In this document: in pieces, positions 23,101 through 36,186 of the stretch
Position numbering within the stretch: the first letter of the stretch is position 1
Layout of the letters: each line of letters begins with the position of its first letter
Assembly: GCA_039720395.1 (NCBI GenBank)
Contig: CM077832.1
Location: forward strand, 30,112,303-30,176,302
Length of the DNA stretch: 64,000 nucleotides
Source: Liquidambar formosana
Lineage: Eukaryota > Streptophyta > Magnoliopsida > Saxifragales > Altingiaceae
Direction of reading: 5' to 3'
The notes under the pieces: generated by a model
Told to the model about the DNA's origin: nothing
Seen by the model: only the letters and a program-made list of their open reading frames with translations
The model's database searches: none
Made by a program: the position numbers and the translations under genes

Positions 23101-23553
23101 AACAGTTCCAATACCAGAGATGGCCCCATTAACATGAAGTAGGACCAGACAATCACCTAACCACAATATGACATGACACTTTCCCTTACTACTTTTCCTC
23201 TCCATCGCCTTCTTTCCCATTTTCTTTTCTTGGCATTTGACAAAGAGAAAACTCTTTTCTCACTTTCATCACTCTAACCCATAAGATCGACCCCATTCCC
23301 ATTCAAAAGCAGTTCCGAAACTTTTCTTTTTAACTTTCTGCTTCCAAACATATATTACTACTTGTAGAAGCATCTGATCTTTTTTAAGTCATCGCACACA
23401 CACAAACTCGTCCCCACCACATTACACACAACCCAACGGCTCAAATCTAATACACACGATCCTGCATTCAATTGCCCATGTTTCCTGCAGCTCTCCTCTT
23501 AACAACTTTTTTTCTCATCAAAACCTTCAAAAACAAGCCAACCTCAACCACAC

Positions 23554-23556
<3 letters not shown>

Positions 23557-23593
<37 letters not shown>

Positions 23594-23620
23594 CTTTCTC
23601 TCTCTCTCTATCTCTCTCTC
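23557..23620 (+). repeat. (CT)n tract in the probable 5' UTR of the IDL gene
   Basis: About 60 bases of almost pure CT end 17 bases before the ATG of the secreted-peptide gene. Such pyrimidine tracts are common in plant core promoters and leaders, so it may mark the transcription start region. Confidence 0.7.
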
Positions 23621-23636
23621 AGCTGGTTAATTCTGC

Positions 23637-23873
23637 ATGATGAGTCTTGGTAAAAGACCACTAATTCTACTCGTTTGGTTGCTGTTGATGTTAATCTTCG
23701 TTACTGGTCAGTGTCATGGCTCAAGAAGCACACATGAAATTACATTCAAGCCAATCAAGTCTCGGAATTCAGGCCACTTCTTGGGGTTCTTGCCCAGAGC
23801 ACTACCCATACCAGCTTCTGGTCCCTCGAGGAAACACAATGACATTGGCTTACGAAGCTGGAGATCACCTTGA
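23637..23873 (+). CDS. IDA-LIKE secreted peptide precursor, IDL6/7 type
   Basis: A 78-aa single-exon prepropeptide. Residues 1-28 form a signal peptide: a basic start, then the hydrophobic core LILLVWLLLMLIFVTG. A variable basic region follows. The conserved C-terminal EPIP region starts at about aa 48, FLGFLPRALPIPASGPSRKHN. The core PIPASGPSRKHN is at aa 57-68, with the prolines, Gly-Pro-Ser and terminal His-Asn typical of IDA-family ligands. The tail DIGLRSWRSP is not like IDA itself, and ALPIPASGPSRKHNDIGL fits the IDL6/IDL7 branch. In Arabidopsis the mature 12-14 aa peptide binds the receptor kinases HAE/HSL2; IDL6 and IDL7 respond to biotic and other stress. The first of two adjacent ATGs was used, and the second would drop only one residue. 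No intron. A CT tract lies directly upstream. Confidence 0.93.
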   Translation: MMSLGKRPLILLVWLLLMLIFVTGQCHGSRSTHEITFKPIKSRNSGHFLGFLPRALPIPASGPSRKHNDIGLRSWRSP

Positions 23874-24828
23874 AGTAGATCACACAGAGTTTTTGAACAA
23901 GAAAGGTGACACCAGTTAGTTTTGTTTCTTCTTCATCCATCTTTTTGAAACAATGAAGAGTACCTTGGCGGGTACTGTACATAGATGGGGGTTTTTGGGT
24001 ATTCCATATTTTTTGAGCTTTGATGACAAGGGTTTGTTTCAGATAATGAATGTTATGGCAGGGTATGTCTTGTTTCTCCTACATACTCAAGGAGGACTAC
24101 TTGTTGGTTTAATCTAAACTTTTTATCCTTCTATTTTTTTTTTTTTTTTGGGTTTTTTTTTTGGCGGTGCGGATCAAATGCAGACAATCACTAGCTAGCT
24201 TGATAGAAGTTCTAATTAGTATTTGTTTTTACTTTTCTACATTTCCTGTTTGTTGGGGGAAAAGAAAAGAAAAGAAAAGAAAAGAAAAGAAGAAAAAAAC
24301 TTGTGTATAGAGAAGAGATGATACATGCAAAACTTCAGTTGTATAGAGAAACTCTCTTCTTATTTTGAAATTTCCTCCTAGCTCCTTTCCTCCCTTGCTT
24401 GTATGGATATTTAATCAATTGATTACTACTAATATATATATATATATATATATGGGGTTATATATTGAATGCTAACTTGAATGGGTTTGTGGTTGCCGGA
24501 TTAAGGATCAGTGTAACTGTATAATTGTATTGGTAATTCACTAATTCAAAAATATATTTTGAGCTAGATTGAAGTCCTGTACATTGCCATTGAATTGAGG
24601 TAATTCTCACTTGTCATGTGGTGCTGTTGTGTTTGTTGTTGCTTGATTTGATAGATGTACAGCAAGGAGATATGAAACACTAAAGTCTGAAAGCTTTTAT
24701 GTAGTCTCGAAACTATCTTATTAGAATTTTGTCTTCAACAGGAAAAATTAAAATTTATTGTATCATTCGATCCTTTTTCTCTTTCTTTGAATTGCAAAAA
24801 TCTTGTTCACTTATGAGTATAGTTTTAA
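23874..24828. other. IDL 3' UTR and downstream AT-rich DNA
   Basis: No further gene. Contains an AAAAG pentamer repeat at about 24261-24290 and a (TA)n run at about 24431-24453. Confidence 0.5.
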
Positions 24829-24960
24829 TCATGTGAGAGATATCTCGGGTATCGCATACGATGATGCACATGATCATGACTACCAGTGAGCAATACGTAT
24901 AAACACGTGAATACACATTTGTCATCTATACACCTTATTATTTTGATATCCATTTCCATG
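24829..24960. mobile_element. Micron-like hairpin family, degenerate copy 2
   Basis: AATCATGTGAGAGATATCTC matches the left end of the element at 1612 with changes. It is followed by a rearranged interior (CACATGATCATGACTACCAG, then an ACACGTGAATACACA word), with a (TA)n tract at 24979-25000. Only part of the hairpin survives. Confidence 0.5.
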
Positions 24961-25434
24961 AAAATCTGGACAAATTTAATATATATATATATATATATAT
25001 CTGATGGTGAATATGTAGACAAATTTTAAAAGGTGTGTATGTGCATTTTCCATTAGGCAATGGCAATGAACATGGCAAATCGAAGTGCCCATCAGTTCAT
25101 CTGAGGGTAATAAACTGCAAGGAAGTTAAAAGTATGTAATTCACTTAAAAGCTGCTCTATTTCTGAGGGTATCACAGGAAAATGCCCATCTCTTGATGGA
25201 TCAAAAGTTTGGAAATATACGGAGGCTCCATTTTGATTCAACTGATGATGAAATTTGGAAAAAAGAAAAAAAGAGGGCATTGATTGATGCTTTTGATGGG
25301 GTAATGTATATTATTAAAGATTTGATGTCACATACTATTTAGTATTATTACCCCGTGAAGCATCCTCCCACTTTTAATTTTACCTTTATTTAAAGGAAAG
25401 CCACTCTGCCAGCTACCAAAATATATATTGGGTG

Positions 25435-25437
<3 letters not shown>

Positions 25438-25475
<38 letters not shown>
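25438..25475. repeat. (TA)n microsatellite
   Basis: About 38 bases of TA dinucleotides just left of hairpin fragment copy 3. Confidence 0.95.
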
Positions 25476-25477
<2 letters not shown>

Positions 25478-25497
25478 AATATGGTATATACAGTTTT

Positions 25498-25580
25498 TGA
25501 TTATGAGTAGGATATTCCGGTTATTCAGTGGATATCTCGTTGGATCACAACCATTTGTGAGCGATATACACGGGGTAGTC
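25498..25580. mobile_element. Micron-like hairpin family, fragment copy 3
   Basis: GATTATGAGTAGGATATTCC is followed by GATATCTCGTTGGATCACAA and TTTGTGAGCGATATACACG. These align with the left half of the family (GATCATGTGCGGGATAT... GGATCACAGCTGTCCGTGAACGACACG). The right half is missing. It sits beside the 25438 (TA)n tract. Confidence 0.55.
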
Positions 25581-27040
25581 CTGAGTATTTTGTCACATAA
25601 ATTAAGATGGGAACTGGAAAAGTTAAGGCAAAAGGATATAATTTTCCTCTCCCTATTACTAAACCAGGCTATTGCCTATTGGGGCTACTTGAAACCCAAA
25701 AGAAATGAAAATTAACAAAATGTTTGTGATGTTTTCCCTTCCCTTCATAGGGTAGCATTAGCCTACTTCTATTGAGGTTTGGGTAGAGATTAGTCCCCGT
25801 TAGTCCATGCATTCAATAGTTAGGGTGCAAAGATTCGAAATCAAGATTTACGGTTCTTGAGTTGTAGTCATTTATCATCTATTTTACCTTACGGATTGAA
25901 TTATTGCTGCTTATTAATAAGTAGTTAATGTGATGCTCTCATTATATTTTATTAAACATAAAAAGTTAAAAGCGGATTTTTTATTTCTACTAGAGAGAGG
26001 AGGCTTGGGAACCATGTTGGTTTTTAGCCAAATTCGCACCAAAAATCTCCATCTATGCAAACCTAAATTGACTTTGTTGGAACCTTCCTTTGAAATTTTG
26101 GGCTCTTAAAATTGAAGTTTGTCTGTTTGGCTGTCAGTCCGTACTGAAAAAAAAAAAAAAAAAAAAAAAGGGAGAAATTTTATACACCTATTTTTCACTA
26201 AGGAACAGATATAGTCAACATTACATATTTAATTTGAGGATCATGTGATGCTCCTGATTTCTTGATTCAATCTGGTTTTAAATTCAATAGGGTCCCCTTG
26301 CTGAAATTATTCTGCAAGTCCATTGACCAAGGGCAGGGTACTATACTCAATTTGTCCCCCTGTTATATGGAAAAAAGTAGAATTAAAAGCTCTCTGATGA
26401 GATAAAGAGTTGGAAATACCATGATGAGCACTGAATATGGGCCCAAGAATTTCCCATCCAAAACCAATATGGATCAGATGAGCCCTCTTGAAATTATGTT
26501 TATTTTAAAATTATGCTTATCAAAAGTTTTTTAAACCTAAGACTGCTCACTTTTTACAGCATTTTCTTTTTTGTTTAATTAAGTTGAATAATGATTAATC
26601 TTATATGATAATTATATAAAGCTCTCATCTTTTTTCAAGAACTTTAGGGGGGATAAAGAAAGTCCAATTCATTATGGAGGACGAGGTTTTGTACAAGTTG
26701 AAGGCAGGTCCGTAAAATTAGTAGCACAAAGGAAAGGTCATTAGGTATAAATATGCAGATCAAATGCCCATGATTACATAGAAGAGTGTCTTTGAGGTCA
26801 ACCAAGCCAACGTCTTGAATTTAAACCTTACTCTTTGTTTTGTTTGTTTAAAATATTTCCCATGGAAATTATTTTTACGCTTATAGACTAACAGGAAAAT
26901 TTCTAATTAATTAAAATTGGTATGGCTGTTTTTTTTTTTTTGGGGTGTGGGGTGTTTGGTTTGTCCGGCCAGCTAGGGAAAAGCATACTTAGGGCTATGG
27001 CCAACAAAAAGAGCCCTAAACTCCCAGACTCAAAAATATT
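25581..27040. other. AT-rich intergenic DNA, no gene seen
   Basis: No recognisable gene; poly-A at about 26148-26170 and poly-T at about 26930. Confidence 0.5.
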
Positions 27041-27060
27041 TTACTAGCTGGCTTACCAAC

Positions 27061-27192
27061 CTTCAAATATGTTGTTGCATGGCTGGAAGGCACTAGTGTT
27101 TCACATATTACTAGTCATCCAGCTAATCTACCTTCAAATATAAGTTGTTGCATGGCTGGAAGCCTCAAGTGTTTCACATATTATTAGTCATA
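27061..27192. repeat. Short tandem duplication, about 71-bp units
   Basis: CTTCAAATAT...GTTGTTGCATGGCTGGAAG...GTGTTTCACATATTA...AGTCAT occurs at 27061 and again at 27132, with a 2-base insertion and a few changes in the second unit. Confidence 0.88.
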
Positions 27193-29630
27193 GGGCACAC
27201 GCGATACATGCATAACGCCATGCACATTGGATTCTCATTTTTTAAATAAGAAAATAATACATACAATTTTCAATTGGTTTCTTTTATAATTTAAAAAAAA
27301 AAATGAAGAATTCATTTTAAAAAATAGGTTTGAAATTTCAATCACTTTAAGTAAAGAAAGGTGGGAGAGAAATCTATCAAGGTTTGAGGAGAGAGAATAG
27401 GAGATAACGTGAGAAGTGTGGTGCATGTGTGAGGAGAGGGAGAAAAACCAAGCATTTTGTGGATAGAGAAAAAAACATGGGAGAGAGAGAGGTAGTGGAG
27501 GTTGGGGTTTTTTTTTTTTTTTTTTTTGTGGGTTAAGAAGAGAGATAATTGAAGTTAAAAAGAGAGAAATGTAAAAGTGGGTGGCAACATTAACTTTGTT
27601 CATTAATACTCCGTATTACATTAACTTGATTTCCTCTTTTTTTTATGCAATCACAATAAAAGTAAATAGATAAATGGAATGATTATTTTGTATTTTGGTG
27701 ACCAGCCGACAATCCCGTAAGGTGCTCCATCCACATCGCAATTAGTTGACACATGACACTTTGAGATAAAATTGACTGGTCACTGGCCCTAAGAGAGAGT
27801 GAAAAATCCAACTCTCTAGAAAGTTAGAACCATCCATTTTAGTTGACATGGTGATTTTTTTTTATTACTCCGTATTATATATATTTTTTCACATATCGTT
27901 GCATAATGTACAAACATTTTCTATCGCGAACTTATGGAATAAAAATCAGCCCTCCTAATCCACAGGATCGAGATTAGAAGCATAAGCCTAAAAGGGAATG
28001 GGCCTATTTGGGCCATGGAAGAGGATTAAGGGGGCCTTTTTTTGGACCATCCCACAAAAAGCTTCATCAGGCAATCTTGGAGCCATGCTCCCATCCACAA
28101 GCGCCGAAAGTGAGCCAAAATCATGTCTAATGATAATAAATATCTTTCTGAATAATAATAATAATAATGAAAGAAGTCATTCAATTATTTTGAGGACATG
28201 ATTTTAGCTTCCATTACATTTTGTCATATATATCCTTTCCCACTTCCCATATTGGTTTACACGTTGCCACTTCTCAGGATCATTACTCTCACCCAAAAAT
28301 CATTTCTTTCTTCTTTCTTCTTCTTTTATTATTATTATTATTATTTGAACTTTGATAGCATTTGTTGGATACATATTGATAAATAAAGCGACTTTATGGT
28401 TTTCCATACCTTTTTTTACACACTCATCTTTTATTTATTTAATTTACTACGTGTAAAATGCTTTTCTTGCTAAAGAATCTCGTTAAGGCTTTTTGCTAAT
28501 TGACGTGGCAAGTACACTTCTAAAATGATCGAGATAATGAAAAATATTTTGTTTCGGAATGATAATATTAATAAAATATGATAGCTAAACCATATTGTAT
28601 GGATTTTTAATAGAATATTAATTCGTATGGAACATGTTGAGTTAAAGATTTTTAATAAAATACAAGTCTTGTTCCTTGTTTATGCAAGGCTCATTCGAAC
28701 CTGTTTATATATTAAAGGGGAAATTGGCAATTAGTCCATAACTCAAGCAATCAAAACTCAACTCAGCTCGGCTTAGTTCATAACAAAGCAAATTTAGTAA
28801 TACATACACAGGGTTAATGGTAAAACTATAGTTAATTCGTATAGAAAACATTAAACGATCGATTGTAAAATTGTACTTAATAAAAAAAACATGAGCCCTT
28901 TTCATTTTAAAAAGGTAGGGTACCACACCGTCCGATTGACAACAAGTGTAGGTAGTACTACTTCATCTTCTAGATTTTATGCATATAAATGAATCTGCTT
29001 TATGGTAATTGAAATGTTGGAAATATTTACCTTATATTGTTGTACAATACCATTTACATTCCCATTATAGGTGATTTCACTAATTATCTTATCTATTTTT
29101 TATGTTTTTCATTTTTTTTTAAAATTTCATTTTTCTATAAAAATATCATTTCAAAGAAAAAAAAAAAATAGGGTCACCGCTGTTGAAATTCTGTCCGAAA
29201 ACTTCATTGACACTTAAGACCATCCAACAGTTTACCAAAAATATATATATATATATATGGAAAATAAAAGAGCGTCCAGCTTTTCCCTTGTTTTGTGGTA
29301 AAAGGCATATTAAAGAATTTAACAACCAAACGAGTCCTGAAACCAGTGGGTGTGCTTCCAAATGATGATCCAAGAATCATGCTACTCAAATATTTCCAGA
29401 ACTTTTTTTTTTTTTTTCGCTAATAAAATATTTCCAGACCTAATACACTTCATTGGACCGCCATCCCTCACCGGTCGATTCATTATAACCTATCATGATT
29501 CATTTTTTATACCAACAGTGTTAATGCATGTTATACATAATTAACTGCATAATACCACTACGTGCTGAGGCATTTGCTTATCACTGCACAATTTCAGGGC
29601 AGGAATAAATGGATTGACAAAATCATGTAG
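27193..29630. other. AT-rich intergenic DNA, no gene seen
   Basis: No recognisable gene. Small AT-rich frames here encode low-complexity Phe/Ser/Lys peptides. ATT/TAA trinucleotide repeats lie at about 28151-28170 and 28327-28347. Confidence 0.5.
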
Positions 29631-29633
29631 TTG

Positions 29634-29636
<3 letters not shown>

Positions 29637-29668
<32 letters not shown>
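29637..29668. repeat. (TA)n microsatellite
   Basis: About 32 bases of TA dinucleotides. Confidence 0.95.
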
Positions 29669-29670
<2 letters not shown>

Positions 29671-29970
29671 GGTAATCAAGTATACAAGAATTTGGTGACT
29701 AAGGCGTAAATATGGGCCCCAGGAGTGAGTGGGAGGTTGAACCTAAGACTTTTTGCTTGGGTGCAAGAACGGGCGGTGCACCCCTTGAGATTGCTGAAAC
29801 TGTATGCATTAACTGATGTCTATTGTGACGTTTGATGATATGATCATGAATCCTTCAAAAGATGAAAGGGTTCAAGTTCCCACTACTTAATGGGCTTCAA
29901 ATCCCATTTTAGTCAATTTAACTCCACAAAATCGAAAAATAATATTGTGCTTAAGAAAGCTTTTATACTA

Positions 29971-30165
29971 TTGTAGGATTGGTTGAATAGTTAGGTCTTA
30001 AGTGTGCTCTCCGAACGTCATCGTTTCGACTCTTCGCAACTATTGTAGTTTGTGCAGGTATGAGACGTCTCACATAAACTGTTAGGGAATTAATCTAAGT
30101 AGAGATGTTGGCAGGAGTAAGACTTATGATGCCCCCAATTGTTAATAATAAAAATAATTTTTTTA
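29971..30165 (+). mobile_element. Possible tRNA-derived SINE
   Basis: TTGGTTGAATAGTTAGG resembles an A box and CGTTTCGACTCTTCG a B box about 45 bases further on. The 3' part runs to AATAATAAAAATAA. No exact target duplication was found, so confidence is limited. Confidence 0.4.
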
Positions 30166-30861
30166 AAAAAAAGGACGACTCTCATACTAGTTCTCCATAT
30201 GGTTTACCAATCTAGTGTGTAAAATTGATTGTGCTTAATGACCATATTAACTTTTCATGATTATTGTATTTTTTATTTTTTATTTTTTATTTTTGAGTAA
30301 GTATGATTATTGTAGTTCCTGTCACTAATACGATCATATGTACGTGCGTATGTGTGTATGTGCATAGGCGTATGGAGTGTGTTGTATCTAAAGTTCTAAA
30401 CTTGTACCATGTGGAGGATAATGAGTATTTTGCATTCCATTCCACACTTGTGCAAGACTGCAAGCATCCCTACATATTATTATTTTTATTATTGTTTGCC
30501 AAAGGATTACATATTGATTTTTCAAAATTATTTTTGGCATGTTACTTTTTTTAACTTATAATTAAAAGCTGTTTTGCCAATTGGTGGCAATCTTACATGT
30601 CTACTCCAATCAATGCGTGAGCTTGAATTTTTAAACAATTCCATTTACTTTCTAATTTTATCATGACATATGATGGTTTCCTGTCTTATATTATGAAGTA
30701 TCCTGTGAGTGCAGTGCAGTGCAATTCCATTCTCCTTTTTTTCCCCTTTATAAAAAGGTTAGTTTATTATGAAACATCCAGGTGCTAGAGGTCCAGAAGT
30801 TTCTCATTATGAATTATTCAAGTACTAGAGGTCCAAAAGTTTCTCCTCTTGTCTCTCTCTT

Positions 30862-31024
30862 GAGTGAGTCCTCCATGTAACTGTGAGTGTGATAGAGTTA
30901 AATGGTGTCATAGGCCAAGAGTAGTGAAATGAAGTGAGATTATGTGTCAAAAAGTACTTTGATAATCCCGCTTTGACTTGTGATACCACATCAACCGTAT
31001 CACAGTTGCATATAAGTTTTTCTC
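30862..31024. mobile_element. MITE family A, copy 3
   Basis: Begins GAGTGAGTCCTCCATGTAAC and ends GTTGCATATAAGTTTTTCTC. It has the shared interior AAAAAGTACTTTGATAATCC, also seen in copy 4. The CT-rich flanks do not give a clear 9-bp duplication. Confidence 0.8.
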
Positions 31025-31856
31025 CTCTCACACAGTTTAAGTGTGTGGCCCACACAATTAAGATAAAGTCAACAATCATAACTAGTTTCACAATAAAGCC
31101 AGGTTGTACCACAGCAAAGAACAGGGGTGCCTAGAAATACCCATCCTTCAACTTCTAGAAACATAAACTCTACAAAAAATCTATGAGAAAATCATGCCTC
31201 GCATCTTTTTTCCTCTAACCAACTTTAACCTTGGAGATTTCAAGATGTTAACAATGAGCAGGGACCTCGACTAGCACCCAAAATAGTGATTATATATCCT
31301 CAATCACTGCCAAGCTTAGTTGATTAAGCTGGAAGTAACAAATTATTGCATAAGTGATACAAGATTTACAGAGGATAAAATTGCATTCTTCTCCTTTCAT
31401 CCCCTTTGGCTTCAAAACATTGTCAACTAAAATCTAGCCTCTCTGCGAAATGTAAGTATAATTTAGCCATTGGACAAAGAAACATCAACTATTTCCATGG
31501 TAAGTCAGCCAAAAAAAAAAAAAAAAAAAAAATCTACTTCCATGGTAGAAGCTCATCAACAAAAGCTCTGTTGGATGCCAGTAAAATTTAATTTCCAAGC
31601 AATCATAAATGTTAATTACATTATTTACATACAGAATACTTCCGACCAAAAAATAAATTACTTAACTCTTAAAAACATGGCCAACAGTACTAAACAAAAA
31701 CAGAAGTGTGTCCCTTTCCAACATTCATTGCCAGCGCACCCCTGACTAGTGACAATACATCTAATTGTTGTAAATTACAATATTCTCAATTATTTTCTGC
31801 AAAGCTGCTTATGATAATGTAGCTGAAAAAAACGTAAAGATCTTATAACTAAAAAT

Positions 31857-34800
31857 TTAATCCCTTCTGCAGCATGGTTTCACCCCACAACACTTTATTC
31901 CCTGCACCAACAAGTGAATTGTCTCTTCCTTAATGTGCCTCTGAGCCAAACCAGCCCTGGAACTCAATGACCATGCAGTATAAAATGTTTCTGCGACTTG
32001 TGTTGAGAATCCATTATTACTCAGATCCAGTAATTTCAACTGCTTTGCATTACCAATGGCAGTTGAAAGCTCTTGAATAAATTGGCACTCTGGAAATGAA
32101 GTATTTCTTTGACACGAGCTTGTGCAACTGTCATCAAAACCAGATACAGCAGGTTCCACCCTGATCAGATCATCTTCACTATCAGCAACTTCAAGCTGAT
32201 TGCATTCAGTGTTTACACTACATAATCTCTCTTGAGCACCATCAACTTCCTTTGGTGCACACACCTTAGGAGAAGATTCAAAAACATTGAGGTTTGATGG
32301 AAATGATTGTAAGCTTGATTTTGCTGCTAAGTCATACTGCAAAGCATAACGTTTATCCAAATGAGCATTTTCAGCAAGATTGAGCTCTTCTAGAGAGTCG
32401 TTCTCTGCAAAAAAACAATAAAATAACAATTAGTAGGAATCTAGCTCTTAAGGGACAAACCGAGGATCAAAATCGGGCTTAATGTCTAACCTTCAAGTGC
32501 CTGAATTATTTGGAGAACTCCAGCGAGCCCAAGCTGACACTTGTTAAGTACCAAAACTTTTAGACAACACTGAGGATTCCTGAGTACTGATGCTAATGCA
32601 TTGCCTCCCTGTGTTCATGTTTCCAGTCAGGCTCTTTAGAAAACGGGAAGCTTCAGTTCAAAATTTTACAAGTAGAAACACCGAAAAACCTTCTGTGGCA
32701 CGAATGGTTATTGTCATATTTACCAAAAGAGTCTTTAAGGTGAAAATTAAAATAAAAAAATAAAAAAAAGGGAATTTGAGACAAACACATAAATATTGGT
32801 TGTTAATCAGAGGCCATATGGTACCAACAAAAGTTTACCTAGAACACAAATTGTTGTGGTATGAAGAGTGAGAACAAGTACACAGTACACCGCTTTAAAC
32901 TATGGTATGATGGCTGAAGGCTTAATTAAGGCACTTACTGGGAATGAGATTAGCTAATTTCAAATGCGATGATCGGTTTTTGCTTTAACAAATTAACGAG
33001 AATTAATAAAACACCATAATTAGAAAATCTTGACAGAGTCCTCACTAAAGAGAACTGAAGGAAGAACAAAAATGACATTTTCTTGATCACAAAGGCTTTG
33101 GAAAGAAATTTAACTACATTTTGATCTGTGCGATTGAAAATGTAGTGAGATTCAGTCCTTGGATTACTATGTGAGTGTACATCGAGAACTAGAATACATG
33201 GCTATTACAACCCCAGAACACTACACTCCTAACTGCCATTTGATATTAGAATCATAATTATTAGTATCTTATCAGTGCTAAAGCTGCTCTTCATCACCAA
33301 GAACATATCTTGTTTTTGTTGGGAATGAAAGAGGACCATCGTAAAGGCTACCTTCAATGGATGGTGGACCAGGTGAGAGATAAGTTTGCTACTTAGAAAT
33401 GTAATTGATCCAGCAATTCTACAATGAGACGCCAACTACAGAGATCAGCTAGAACTTATGGAACAACCTGAGCTACAGCTATTAAATAGTTATATCAACT
33501 AGAGAGGCAAAGACTAGTACAGTTTCTTATGGCTCTTTGAGATAAGTTGGAACCTCTCTGTAGGGAAATTCTTCATTGTATCCCATTACCAAAGGTTGAT
33601 GTAGTAGTTTGAGAACTTATAGATGATGTGTCGATCCATAGATTTATGTTATCTTGAATTATGATTAATAAGTTGATTAGGTGAGATGATGATGATGATG
33701 ATTACTATTATTATTGTTGTAGTTGTGTATATATGTGTGTGTGTGTGCGTGCGCGCGCATATGGTTGAGAAGGGATGTTATAGCAATGTTGATATAATAT
33801 AAGTAAAAAAGTATACTTGCGGAATTTTTATAATAATTATTGTAAATTTCTGTAAGTTTTGAAAATTATCTTAATTTTCGCTTAATTAGAGTAATTCATC
33901 ATTAATTAACTTAAAAAATTATTAAAAATGCCTAATGTGCGTAATTAAGGTTAAGAAAATTATAATATAGTGATTAAGGTGTAAAAATGATAATAAAATA
34001 AGAAAATGATAAATTTGAACATATCAGGTATTTATTAAATTAAATGGGGGTATTTTTTAGAAAAATGTGTAAAATTTTAGAAAATTTCAGAAAATTATAG
34101 AAACTTAAAAAATAAACAGGAAAGTAGGAGGTGTCAAAATGTGGGTTTGGTTGGCATATTTGCAAGCAAAATAATTAGGTGGCATTTTCTCAAAAATCAA
34201 AGAATTGAATTTTTCATGAAACTAAACATGTGGCAGCATATAAAATTAGAAAAAAAAAATATTATTTTTGCTCTTTGGACATATATAAGGCTCCAGAATT
34301 TTTATTGAGCTGTTTGGTAAGAGAAACAAAATTGAGAGAAAATTTTAGAGAGAAAAAGAAAAGAAAAGGAGAAATTGGAGGTTTTGATTAGGAGAGAAAT
34401 TGAGCATCAATCTTCGAATATTTTAGGTGAGAAACTGATCCTAATAATGTTTATATTGTTTTGGAGCTTTAATTTTAGTGTTAGTTCATGAATTTTCAAA
34501 TTTTAAAGCTTAAGATTAGCTTTAACGGTGTTCTAGTTTCAAAAGCTTATTTCTTTACTTATACTCAATTATTTGATGTGCTATGAAATGAGTTTTATTC
34601 CTCTAGTTGCCTAGTTTATACATATAAATTTTGAGATTGATTGGTTTAGTGTAGAGAGAGAATTACAAACTTAAAGTTCTAGGGATTAGGTTTTGAACCT
34701 GAAACTTTGTTTTAAATTTTGGTATTAACTAAGCAAGATTCTATTAAAACCACTTATACTACATGAAAGTAGAGATCATAAGCTTTGATTTGACACTTGT

Positions 34801-35307
34801 TTCACTAGATTTTGTTATCATATGAGAAAGTTATGTGGATTTGAAATCTGGGGGCAAAACTGAATTTTTCTCTACAAATTCGTGGACTGAACTGTAAATA
34901 CTGTAAAGAAGACAATTGTTATGAAGTGACTGTTTCATAAATAAAACAGGAAAGTGGACTGTTTTGTACATAAAATTGAAAACTGTACTGTTTTGTAAAT
35001 TAACAATGAAAAACAAATTAAAAATAAAAATAAAAACAAGGATTTAGGGTTAAAGCTTTTAAATACTCACTAATTGTTAATGAAAATTTAAACGTGATTA
35101 TATATGGAAATTAACTTTATCCCAACATTTATAACTTATAACGAAAGGTTAGTGATATATATATAAGGGCTGATCATGTGCGGAATATCCCGAGGTATCT
35201 TGTTCGATCGTGGCTGTCCGTGAGCGACACATGCACATTCACGTGCCCGCGCGTATCGCTTACGAACGGCAGTGATCAAACGGGATATCCCGCATATGAT
35301 CAAAGCT

Positions 35308-35359
<52 letters not shown>

Positions 35360-36132
35360 GAGCTACAATGATTACTTTAATTCAATAAATGCAACTTTTA
35401 AGATTTTTATAATGTTTTAATTTAGTCCTAAACTTTATTAAAATCCGAATGTTACTCCTATGTGTGAAATTTGACATGTATGTGATTCTCATGATATGCA
35501 TAATTGATAATTTATCTCTTAAAACATTGAAATGACTTTATGTCATATTGTGGCAGGTAATTACTCTTGATAAATGTTTTATTTGGTATATTGCGATAAT
35601 AATAATATAGAGAGTGACAGTTGGGACTAAAAAAAGTACACTTATAGTTAGTACACTAATATACTGGATCAATTGGCTTGGAGTCAAAGGCAATATACAC
35701 ATATATGCGTGTGGTATATGTAATGAGGCTGTGATAGCCTACTTATGGCTTTAGGACCAATGTGCACTATTGATAGCATACTTGTGGCTAAGAGAGCCTA
35801 TGCGTGTGCCATCTTTGATTGTGTTTTACAAGATGTGAGATATAACAAGATCGCAGGTATAAGAATTTTATTATATTGGAAATGAGATATTGATTTAGTG
35901 CCACCATGTGATAATGTTCTGATTATGTCATTTCTGTTTCAATGGGCAAAAAGACAACAAAGGATGATGCGTATTCTAAATACAAGTTAGAAATAAAGGG
36001 TTTGACAGTTTGACCTTTATAATTTATAAAATTACAATTTAGTCCCTTAGTTTTTATCATTTCTCCAAAAGAAACAATCTCTTTTAATATTAATTTGATA
36101 TATTTATGAAAACTACAAATAATTTGAGATTT

Positions 36133-36186
<54 letters not shown>

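Larger units (their letters stand above)
34133..36012. mobile_element. Possible LTR remnant inside TONSOKU intron 18
   Basis: TGTCAAAATGTGGG at the left and GGGTTTGACA at the right give TG...CA ends in a TGTCAAA/TTTGACA inverted pair. A TATA-like ACATATATAAGG lies about 150 bp inside, and an interior block repeats GCCTACTTATGGC/GCATACTTGTGGC. No matching 5-bp duplication is present, and the stretch contains a hairpin MITE and (TA)n growth. The borders may therefore be fortuitous. Confidence 0.35.

Noticed and set aside
27607..27880. Two TACTCCGTATTA words considered as Stowaway ends
   Set aside because: They are in direct rather than inverted orientation, so they do not bound a MITE.
35178..35420. 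80-codon frame
   Set aside because: Translation of hairpin MITE copy 4 and its (TA)n flank; the frame at 24825-25022 is the same case for copy 2.
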